In this document: positions 55,485-64,000 of the stretch, one piece after another
Layout of the letters: each line of letters opens with the position of its first letter
Position numbering within the stretch: position 1 is the first letter of the stretch
Source of the DNA: Strigamia acuminata
Taxonomy: Eukaryota; Arthropoda; Chilopoda; Geophilomorpha; Linotaeniidae
Reading direction: 5' to 3'
DNA length: 64,000 nucleotides
Assembly (NCBI GenBank): GCA_949358305.1
Contig: OX442314.1
Span: 32,607,608-32,671,607 of the forward strand
Notes under the pieces: model-generated
Databases searched by the model: none
Told to the model about the DNA's origin: nothing
The model's input: only the letters and a program-made list of their open reading frames with translations
Position numbers and translations under genes: made by a program

Positions 55485-55962
55485 TGTGGGGTTATTCCCG
55501 GCAATTCTGCAAACGAAATCAAAAGAAACATCAGTTGAAACGGTGCGCGAAACCGACATGCGTGCGCCATCTTTAATTCGTGAGAATATCAGGTGATACA
55601 CGGTTAGAGGCTATTTGCACTCTCTAACAACATAGGATAAATCATTGTCAAGTTTCCAATGATTTGTCCTTTACAATCGCAAGTAAAAAACACCGACATT
55701 AATAATCGATAAACCAAGGAAAAAGGATAAAACACAAATCGCTTTTTCAAGCAGACGACATCAGGGACGTGTGCTGTAAAGGAGAGAATATTCAACCGCG
55801 GTACATAACAAGCATTGATAAAAATCATTATCGGTTGAACACTGGATCGGGACATTAATTTACAACACACTTGTTACACATACTCGGAAATTGTGTAACC
55901 AATAAATCACGTAACACAGGAACAAATATTTAAGCACTTCAAAATGGGTTTGCAACCCAACA
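55485..55962 (-). repeat. Copia-2 5' LTR
   Basis: Second LTR copy, TG...CA ends, followed by target duplication AATCT at 55963-55967. Confidence 0.95.
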
Positions 55963-56020
55963 AATCTAACCAGCATACAAATCAGTTGTAGATGGGTTTT
56001 CCACAGACGAAGACCAATGT

Positions 56021-58318
56021 TCACTTGCCCGTCTGGATCTTCAGGTCGGTTAGGTACTCGCGAGACCAACGCGTCCAAAATGACAGTAGCACACGTTGTT
56101 GGTAACGCCACTGTCGAACAAACTCTTTCCGCGTTGGCTCGTGATCTTCCGTCGCTCCAGAATCAGGCAGGTGGGTCAGCATTACGCCAGTTAGAAAATG
56201 TGCGGGTGTGAGCGGTTCGATTTCTTCTGGATTATCGTAGACGTAGGTAATCGGCCTACGATTTATTACGGCTTCGGTTTGCGCCAGAAATGTTCCCAAT
56301 TGATAAAAATTCAGGTGCGCGGATCCGATGGCCTTTCGCAAGCACCTTTTCACAGTTTGTACCATCCTCTCCCAAAAGCCGCCCCACCAAGGTCCATTCT
56401 CGACGATAAACCTCCATTCGATTCCTTTTTGGGCCAAATATATCTGGAAGGTTTCGTCTTTCGTATGATTCAATAGTGAGTCCAGCTCCAGGTGTGCGCG
56501 GTGGAAAGTGGTTCCGTTGTCACTGTACATGATTTTCGGAAGCCCTCTGCGACTAATGAATCGTTCGAACGCTCCCAAAAAGTCTGTTGTTGCCAGTGAG
56601 GGTACCAACTCCAAATGAACGGCTCGGATGGTCGCGCATGTGAAAACTGCAATGTAAGATTTAGTTTTTCGTCCTTTTACTATCACCGGTCCTGCGAAGT
56701 CGACTCCGGTGACGGCGAACGGTTGGCATCTGGTTGTCCTGTCGGCTGGGAGGGCGCCTGGCACTTCTCGCATCAGTCGACCATTGATTTTTTTGCAAAT
56801 GGTGCATCAATCCAACATCGATTTCAAGGTCCTCCTTGCGGATGGCGTCCAGTAAACCTCTCGAAATTTAGACAGCTTGGCTGTCAACCCGCAATGGAGG
56901 ACCTGTAAATGTGAATGTCGCAAAATTAGATTTGTAAGTTCGTGTTTAGGAGGCAAAATTAAAAGCTGTGTAGCAGTGGGCACAACTCGTGACTCATGCA
57001 GTCGATTTTGCAATTCGATTAACCCCATTTTGTTCAGGCGTGGATTCAAGTCTCGTAGTTTGGAGTCTCTCTGAACTTGTTTGCCGTCCTTTAGTCTGTC
57101 CATCTCACAGCCATAAATTTCTGCCTGTGCAACTCGAATTAAGTTGAGTCTCGCACGTTTCAGCTCGGCTGCCGTCAATGGGCCTCGACCTCGGTGGCTG
57201 GCGTCCTCTTGTCGTCTCCCTGCGTTATCAGCGAACCTGAAAATCCATGCCAGCGTTCGGATTGCCTTTGAAAGCGATCCAAACCTGGCAAACGGAAAAA
57301 CATTAATTATTGCTGTTTGCACAGCCTCGATGTGGATTTCAGTCGTTTTGTCATCTTCTTTGACTGGCTCTGTCGGCAGGTTTGGCCAATCACGACGACT
57401 TTCACGTAGCCAGTCTGGTCCTTGCCACCAAAGTTGTTCGATTATCAACGCTTCCGCATCCATTCCTCTCGTCAGGCGATCAGCAGGATTTTCCACACCC
57501 GGCACGTGTCTCCACTCTTCAATTTTTGACTTCTCCCTTATCTCCAGCACTCGATTATGCACAAAGGTTGGCGGTTGTTTGGATGTGTTTTTTATCCAAT
57601 GTAGACAAATCTGCGAGTCTGTCCAAAAAAATATTTCGCCTGGCGTCGCTAATTCTTTGATTTGATCGGCAAGACGAACAGCAATCAGGGCTCCCATGAG
57701 TTCGAGACGTGGCAGAGTAAGCGGCTTAACAGGAGCTACACGACACTTTGATAAAATGAAATTAGTTTCAATCAATTCCCCATTAGAGTTCTGGATGTAT
57801 GCCACGGCCCCGTATGCCTTCGGACTCGCGTCGCAGAATATGTGCACTTCGCACTGGTCCAATTCGTCTAATCCCAACCATCGTGGAATTCGAATTTTTC
57901 TCAGGCTGGGAATTTGGTCGGTTTATTTTTTCCAATCAGTGCGCAACTCGATTTCCAATCCGTCGTCCCATGGCAAATTTCTGAGCCACAGGGACTGGAA
58001 AAACATGCGCGCTGTCACGGTGAATGGTGTGGCAAATCCTAAGGGGTCGAAAATTTGAGCCGTTATTTTTATTACCTCCCTTTTCGTCGTTTTTTTGCAA
58101 GGTGGACAAGTTTCGTCGACCGTTAGTCCCAATTCGTCTGAGTTTGGGTTCCACTTGATTCCCAACACCTTTGTGTCTTCATCTGACGCCAGCAGTGTGT
58201 CGGAGGGGCATTCCTCGCGAAATTTGGCTCTAAGTTCCGGTGAGTTGGTTTGCCACTTGGCTAGTTCCTGTCGCATCTCGCATCCATTGAATTTTGTGTA
58301 TTTTTCTGTAAAATCCAA
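56021..58318 (-). pseudogene. BEL/Pao Pol fragment (RT end, RNase H, integrase)
   Basis: Minus-strand segments run in order: RT thumb region ([33 protein letters not shown]) about 58318-57926; RNase H (HIFCDASPKAYGAVAYI, LPRLELMGALIAVRLAD, FWTDSQICLHWI) about 57877-57400; the zinc-binding region (LRHSHLQVLHCG, SMLD/CTICKK) about 56810; and integrase (GVDFAGPV, CATIRAVHLELV, YSDNGTTF, WWGGFWERMVQTVK) to 56021. These are hallmarks of BEL/Pao elements. In-frame stops occur at 57923-57925 (TAA) and near 56808 (TGA). Gag, protease, most of RT, the C-terminal end and LTRs are absent. Confidence 0.9.
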
Positions 58319-58330
58319 TTAAGCCAATTA

Positions 58331-58574
58331 GCAAAATGTACGCGCGAACAATAATGTATCACTGCAGTTTGTTTAAAAAAAAAACAATGATTCTCAGCAC
58401 GATGAAAACATATCATTATAAGAAAAAGAATTGATATAACGAACGAAATTAAACGAACGAAACATGTACTAAATTTGTGTCTGAAAAGATACTAGTGAAA
58501 TGAAAGTCAAATGCAAATAAATGGTGTTTATTCCATGCATCGAAATCGATTGTAATCGCTTCACGAACACGACA
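58331..58574 (+). repeat. Probable partial 5' LTR of a Gypsy-like element
   Basis: AT-rich sequence ending ...CACGAACACGACA, followed 2 bp later by TTGGCGACGAGCA (58577), a primer-binding-site-like string of the TGGCGAC type common in Gypsy elements. The left limit is unknown and no second LTR is present. Confidence 0.5.
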
Positions 58575-58576
58575 CG

Positions 58577-60052
58577 TTGGCGACGAGCAAAAGGCAATAC
58601 GAATTGGATCGAGGATTCGAACTCATGGGCCGTCAAAATGGGCCACGTCGGTTAAGATATGTATCATTGGTGTTGACATTCAGTTTAATATTCAGAGCTT
58701 ATACTGTGTTTTGTGTTGCAGCGATCGGAATGACAGACCCGACAAAAACAACGTCGGCGACGACACTAACGCAATCGTCATCTGTATCCACGGCCGACTT
58801 GATAGCGGCGATTTCGTCCTTGGTCAAGGCTCAAACGGACCGACCGCCGCTTCAACTCGGCACGATCCTTCCCTTTACCGGAAAATCCGAGGAAGCATGG
58901 ACGCAGTATGTCCATCAATTCAAAGACTTCTGTGTACTCAATCACGTGAAGGACAAAGAGCAAAAACAGCTACTCACGTCCGTAGCAGGGACGGAAATGT
59001 ATGGTTTAATAAGAGATCTCATCTACCCAGAAACCATAGAGAAAGCAACACTAGACGATATCATCGTGAAATTAACCGAGCACTACCAGGCGATCACCAG
59101 GCCCCACGTGCAAAAATTCAAGCTGGCAGCAATCAAGTGCCAGCCAGGCGAGACCATAGCCAAATTTGTGGCTGATCTACGAGCCCAGGCACGATTGTGT
59201 AAATTCTCGTCGAAAGAGATAAACGACGAGGCCATATTAACTCAATTTATAACTGGCGTGAATAACGATAAATTGCGCCTGCGCCTTCTAGAGGAGGAGA
59301 CATTAGATTTGGCTAAGGCTATCAAGCTGGCCTTGGCTGCCGAGGCGGCAGTCCAGGGGCAACTTGTGTACAAGAAGCAGAAAGAGCCGGCATTGAATGT
59401 GACCCCGCTAGAGTCGGACAAAATACAGCCGTTAGGTTTGGCGGATGTTTACCGAGTGGAAGCTCCTGATCAGCCCTTTAAACCTGGCGGTGCTGCAAGT
59501 CGGCAAGCTACAAATTTTGGACGCGGAAGATCGCGTGCGCAACCATTTACACAGGGCATTGCTCCGTTGCCAATCAAGGTGTTGGCTATAACGGCAGCAC
59601 CAAATCCAACAAACGTGCATGAACTCAGGGCTTTCTTGGGCCTCATCACATTTTACGCGATGTTCCTGCTTAACATGGCGACTACCCTGACACCGTTGTA
59701 TAACTTATTGCAAAAGGAGGTGGCGTGGTCGTGGAGCAACGCGCACGACAAGGCGTTTGCGTCGATCAAAAATGAACTTGTTTCGCCCAAGTTATTAATG
59801 CTTTTCAACCCAAAACACCAAATCACGTTGGCAACGGATGCGTCCTCAGTGGGGGTCGGGGCGGTTTTGGCACACCGAATCGACAGCCGAGAACGACCAG
59901 TGGCCTACGCGTCCCGGACCATGACCCAAACAGAGCGGAACTACTCCCAGTTAGACAGGGAAGCACTGTCGGTGATCTTTGGCGTAAAAAGATTCATTAT
60001 GTACTTGATGGGCTTCTCATTCGTAATTATAACGGACCACGGATACGAATAG
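58577..60052 (+). pseudogene. Internally deleted Gypsy element: Gag fused to RNase H
   Basis: A 491-codon open frame. The likely start is the ATG at 58730 (MTDPTKTTSATTL). Residues about 90-300 are a Gag domain (ILPFTGKSEEAWTQYVHQFK, ETIAKFVADLRAQARLC); at about 330 the frame jumps directly to the RT thumb/connection and RNase H (VHELRAFLGLITFYAMFLL, LATDASSVGVGAVLAH, NYSQLDREALSVIFGVKRF). The knuckle, protease and the RT palm with its YxDD box are deleted, yet the frame survives. It stops right after IITDHG, where the segmental duplication (60042) cuts in. A defective element is the simplest reading. Confidence 0.8.
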
Positions 60053-61035
60053 TTTCTGCCAAAATCGATCAAAATATGTTGAGTTATTAAATCAGAAGTG
60101 AGTAGTGGGTGCATGCAAAAACTCTAAAATGCCTCTAAAACTCGTTTTGTGTTTATCAACGGTTATTATCAAAAATTTGTGTGTACAAAAAGCTAGTGTT
60201 TTCCCGGGTTTATTTAAACCAAAAGAACCGTAAAGAAAAAGGGAGTGTTCAGAATTGTTTTATTTCTTCTGCAGATATCAAGAAATTAACTACAAAATAT
60301 CCGATTTTGGAGCGTTTTTATTAGAGTTTAACAATTTCTTCGCCAGATGGCAACAGTGGGCTGCATAAAAGCATGGCGGCGGCGACATCGGCGTGAGCAA
60401 CTGGCGAAAACGGTAAATATTGTATCAAAGCAGCTTAAAATGGATCGAACATTTTGTTAAATAGTGATATGAGTTATTATTTCGATAGACCTTAGCTGCA
60501 TATCGTACATTTCGTGTCTCTGGTTTATACAACTAGTTAAAATGCTCCAGTTTGAACGTGTGCTGAAGCTGATTACTCGGGTAAGTACAAAATTGACCCG
60601 AACATCTAGAATTTTCGTATTCTGTGATGTTCGTGTAAAACCGTTTTTTTTAGCAGTGCCGTGGTTATTTCAACTTAAGTACTGACTTGAAAAATACTCG
60701 TGGGTTATTTTCACCTAATTTAGGTGAAAATAGCCCACGATAACGGAGTAGCTGTTTTCATAATTTAAGGCCATTAATTGGATTGGTTTTGGTTTGTTAT
60801 TTCAAATTATTTTAAGTTAAGTAATTCCTTCGCAATGGCATGCATCCCGCAGTCACCTGTGTGGTGACTGATTAATTTAAAAAATAATTGAAGTAATTTT
60901 ATCGGAGTTATTAAAAGAGAAAATTGTTAATCACGTTATACAATTATACAATATGAACACATCTTTTTACGTTTTCGTGGACATTGGGCATTTTTAAGAT
61001 ATTACATCACAAGTGATTTAAAACATTATTTAAAC

Positions 61036-61041
61036 TTTATT
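61036..61041 (-). terminator. Poly(A) signal AATAAA of SRPK-like copy 2
   Basis: Minus-strand AATAAA 18 bases downstream of the kinase stop codon. Confidence 0.6.
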
Positions 61042-61058
61042 AAAAAAAAATCGTTACA

Positions 61059-62093
61059 CTAAAATTGTAGCCACTGATGGCTGAGTGACTTTTTTGCTGA
61101 GGAGCGCTCGTTCGGATTAATCGCCAACATTGGCAGTAAAAAATCCGCAAATTGCTGCGCTTCATCAACATTCCATCCAAATTTCCTCGTCAACAGCTGT
61201 ACTAGGTCGTCACTTTGGATTTTAGGGGATTTTTTTAGTTTTTCTTCATCGGTGAATAAATCCTTTCTATTCTTCGCCCTTAAAACCATCTTGAGCGGGA
61301 TATCTCCGAGCAACTTGGCAATCTGGGCCAAATGCTACTCATCCTCTTCGAGGCTTTCGTTGACATGAGACCCAAATAGATACGACCCAGTCGCCAAATC
61401 GAACGCCTTGCAAGCGGCGCTCCAAATGTCGGCACTGGACTCATACCCGACTCCCAGCAACACTTCGGGACTCCGATAGCAACACGTTTGGATGAGATCT
61501 TCAAAGTGGTGGTTTACGTAACACGCACTTCCAAGATCGGCGATCTTAACAGTTACTTCACTCGGCGGTTTAACTCTCCATCTCGCTAACTTCCGCGTGT
61601 CGTTTTCGCCCACGCAAATATTCTCCGGTGTTATGTCCGTGTGGATCATCTTACATTTCGTGTGCAGGAAGTCCAAGCCTTCGAGCACCTGTCTCATCAT
61701 GTTCTTTACGATGGCTATTGGGAAGCCCCTGGGTGCCGACGTAGCGATCAATGTCGACAAACTGTCCCCCAACACCTCGAACACCATGCAAATGTGGTCG
61801 CCATTAATGCCGGAAATGATAAAATTATCCAGCAATTGAACGATTTTCGTTTTACCTTCATCGTCACAATTTTGAACGCATTCGAGAAGTCGTATTTCCT
61901 CATTGATGAGTTCGGTCATTCCGAACCCGCACCTGGCTATTTTCAACGCTTTCGAGCGAGTGTCCCGTTTGTCCGAGCACAGCCAGACGGTGGAATATGA
62001 TCCCAAACCGAGTTTCCGAATGACGGTGTACCTGGCATGAAATAAGTCGCCGATTTTCACCAGAAGGTAACCACCAATTCCGAAGTCTTCCAT
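61059..62093 (-). pseudogene. SRPK-like kinase copy 2, nonsense and catalytic-Lys change
   Basis: An intronless kinase from MEDFGIGGYLLVKIGDLFHA through the stop at 61059, about 344 codons. The N-lobe has the glycine-rich loop LGLGSYSTVWLCSDK and ALKIA (ATP lysine); the C-lobe has MIHTDITPENI, IADLGSACYV, TCCYRSPEVLLGVGYESSAD and the conserved tail NPNERSSAKKSL. GGY-VKIGD-F--RY-VI-KLG-G--STVWL is the SRPK signature. An in-frame TAG at 61335-61337 (after SLEEDE) truncates it, and the catalytic-loop lysine (HxDxKxxN) is Thr here but Lys in copy 1. SRPKs have a spacer in the kinase domain; this gene has almost none. The lack of introns suggests an ancient retrocopy. Confidence 0.85.
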
Positions 62094-62184
62094 TGCTATT
62101 GCTACTTACTGTGTTATTAAGTTATCGAGTTTGCTGATTTGGCTCTGATAGTCAGAATATGAGTTCTAGTTTCTAGCTGCTTGG

Positions 62185-62192
62185 TTTATATA
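62185..62192 (-). promoter_or_regulatory. TATA box of SRPK-like copy 2
   Basis: Minus-strand TATATAAA about 92 bp upstream of the ATG. A retained core promoter is unusual for a simple processed pseudogene; copy 1 has a similar TATATAA-like stretch. Confidence 0.5.
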
Positions 62193-62199
62193 TGCCTTG

Positions 62200-64000
62200 A
62201 TTTCGGGTACGTCGGTCAAACGTATCGTGTGGGCTGTCGACACGTTGGCTTGACGTTCGACATTTACTCACGTTTTTGAGTTGGTGACGGAGCATTGCAG
62301 AACGTACTAACAACGTTACTTAATAGATTCGTTCTACACAAAACGTGCAGAACGAAAAAAATCGGGATGCCTGGCTTCTCTGCGGGGGTCCTCGTGACCT
62401 TAACTTCACAGTTCGCACATTTCTCCGTATGTTTCTGTTATGTTAAGACATTTTGGTTTATGGTTCTGGAGGATTCTCGTATAACTGAGCTGTAGTTAAG
62501 GTATATGCGTGGAATTAAAAAAAAACAGAAAGATTCCTAAGGTGTGGTTTTCCCTCTGCATTTGTTTGGTTGGGGTGGAAAAATGAGTAGTAAACCAATT
62601 AAGAGCCAATTACAAGGGCGACAAGCGATAGCAGTCTTTTTATTTTCTTTTTTTCCTGGCACTTTGCGCCAGCTGAGAAATAATATGATCGCCGGGGATC
62701 ATTAGGCACCCTAGAGTTGAGTTCACTTTTCAGTTTTTCAAGGGACCATGGATTTAAAACAATTTATAATAGACTTGCACTCTTTTGTTGAAAAATTACT
62801 TTTGCAAGCTCGTTGCAATCCGTGACCCCCTTATTATTCTGTCAACTTGTTTTCAAACACAAATTAGTGATTTTCTGGGGCTCGTGATGTTTATTAAACG
62901 TTTTCAGGGGTTGTTGAAGAAGCTGTGACCTCGAACTGAAAAGTATTTTAGAATGTAGAACTACAAATCTGGAGCGTTTTTGCCAGAGTTTTTCTATTTC
63001 TTCGCCAGATGGCAATAGTGTGCTGCTTCACAACAACATGGACGCAGCGAAAACAATTGGCTGAAATGGTAAGAATTGTATAACTGGATTAAACATTTCT
63101 TGAAATGATAAAATATTCTATTGTTTAGATGGACTGAGCTGCGTAGAACACATTTTAAGTTTCACGAGGTGTCAACCAAAGGGGTCATCATAAGACGAGT
63201 TAAAATGCGCCATGTTGAACGTGCGCTGATTTGCTCGGGTAAGTAACAAAATTGACACAAACTCAAACATTAATCATCGCAAATATCAGTCGGAATGAGA
63301 TGAACTTTGGCCGTTTTTAATGAACGATGTAAATCAGAGCTGGATTTAAGTATTGCCAGACCGTACGCTTTTGAGTCAAACTCAATTCCATCTAACATCA
63401 TCATGTGTTCTTTGCAGGGTTGAGTACCCGTGTGACGATGACGGAATTATTAACAATTACTGGTGCTAAAGTGTGAACTGTGTGTGAGATAAAGTGAAAT
63501 AATACCAAATAATGTTTTTCAAAACATGAACAATTTAACACGAATAATTATACAAAACTAAGACCGACAAATGGTCATTAAAACGAGTGAGATTAAACTA
63601 TACAATAAAGTGACTGAATAGCCCTAAAATAATATCAAGTTGGTCCGGTATTTTCTCCTTTGAAATAAGAGATTTGACTTTCTTATTTCGGGCGTAATTA
63701 CAGGTGTCGTCTCCAATCGGTCTGATTATCGTCTCGCTCAAATTCCCGTGGTTCTATTTGATGTAATGGAATTAATTAACAAATATTATCTGAGATATGC
63801 GGTTGTCTTTTATTGCATCGTCACAACTTTGGGAGATCATTGGTTTAAATACCTGCTAAGCTTAGCAGATATTTACCAATTGATCAGTTTATAATTAGCG
63901 AAATAATTATAAAGTAAGTTGGAAAGTGGAAAATGTCACATTTATAAATAATCAACTCATAGCTTGTACTCAAGTATGGTTGAAATTATTTATCTTGGGG
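62200..64000. other. Duplicated flank, then single-copy AT-rich sequence
   Basis: To 63505 this matches 44630-45939. From 63506 to the window end I see AT-rich sequence with no supported gene; a short palindrome-like TACCTGCTAAGCTTAGCAGATA lies near 63851. Confidence 0.5.

Larger units (their letters stand above)
48973..55962 (-). mobile_element. Complete Copia LTR retrotransposon (Copia-2)
   Basis: 6,990 bp, two 478-bp LTRs, a 5-bp duplication AATCT (48968-48972 and 55963-55967), a primer-binding site, a single long gag-pol frame and a polypurine tract. The LTRs are at a constant offset of 6512 and read the same where compared. It lies in an exon of the second receptor pseudogene. Confidence 0.95.
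47412..56020 (+). pseudogene. Ionotropic receptor gene copy 2, truncated
   Basis: Exons 47412-47472 (MNVLRVCFVCFFSGFIGIS, signal peptide), 47572-47700, 47765-47907, 48206-48376 and 48686-48841 have consistent phases and mirror copy 1 exon for exon; segments include VQITNTRRIHIIYYQDDY, CLTKLIGFNWIGKIQMSAQR and DLIIWRENKDYLFTYAEHSN. Here exon 5 is intact (EGNIFQTTNLEINCAGQQKC), unlike copy 1. The next exon begins near 48896, is out of frame, and is split by Copia-2 at 48973; it resumes at 55963 and is cut off at about 56020 by a BEL/Pao fragment. No channel domain follows. This is the extracellular half of a chemosensory-type receptor only. Confidence 0.8.
60042..63505. repeat. Segmental duplication, copy 2
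   Basis: Counterpart of 42706-45939, here 3,464 bp. It is longer mainly because it keeps the kinase N-lobe and other segments deleted in copy 1. It is inserted in the RNase H coding region of the preceding Gypsy remnant. Confidence 0.92.

Noticed and set aside
56198-57665. Plus-strand ORFs of 92-173 codons
   Set aside because: Antisense to BEL/Pao integrase and RNase H.

Overview
The window looks like a piece of an invertebrate nuclear genome, most likely a crustacean of the Daphnia type. The reasons are short GT-AG introns (about 50-80 bp), an ionotropic-receptor gene pair, intronless SRPK-like kinases, and a mix of Copia, Gypsy and BEL/Pao retrotransposons with MITEs and satellites. The species is an inference; no marker gene settles it. 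There are no bacterial operons, rRNA, tRNA or CRISPR arrays.

Layout. 1-2.4 kb: one plausible five-exon host gene on the minus strand (712-2034, coiled coil and acidic tail) with simple repeats in its introns and last exon. 2.4-3.7 kb: two related MITE-like elements in inverted orientation. 3.7-19.9 kb: a palindromic satellite locus (56-bp array, then 542-bp palindromic units, then the 56-bp array inverted). It is split by a 12,469-bp element (6490-18958) with TIRs CCCARGTARCA and a TA target duplication. That element carries broken copies of the helicase UAP56/DDX39B and the kinase RIOK1, and an intact-looking Copia element (9461-16710) has inserted into it. 20.8-28.9 kb: a decayed Gypsy element on the minus strand with a canonical A AAA AAC frameshift site. 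29.2-35.4 kb: an ionotropic-receptor pseudogene on the plus strand, broken by a stop codon and by two LTR-like insertions. 35.74-42.67 kb: a 6,928-bp element with 8-bp target duplications (TGTTCAAC) and foldback-like minisatellite ends. It encloses pieces of three host genes: ICMT (last exon), AAR2 (nearly whole, with introns) and a TFIIIC/GTF3C2-like WD-repeat gene. 42.7-45.9 and 60.0-63.5 kb: a segmental duplication, each copy with a damaged SRPK-like kinase. 47.4-56.0 kb: a second ionotropic-receptor pseudogene, paralogous to the first, interrupted by a nearly intact Copia element on the minus strand (48973-55962). 56.0-58.3 kb: a BEL/Pao pol fragment. 58.3-60.05 kb: an internally deleted Gypsy element whose gag is fused in frame to RNase H.

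The main theme is a nested graveyard in which almost every host-like gene copy is broken. The most interesting part is the two unrelated TIR elements (12.5 kb with TA duplication, 6.9 kb with 8-bp duplication). Each has subterminal repeat arrays, no recognised transposase, and several host gene fragments that keep introns, which is the organisation of plant Pack-MULE/Pack-TIR elements. Both boundaries are read directly from target duplications. In the 12.5-kb case, removing the element restores a 542-bp repeat to its exact length.

Limits: identities come from reading translations against remembered families, with no search. Nonsense and frameshift calls could partly be assembly errors. Exon borders are by eye.
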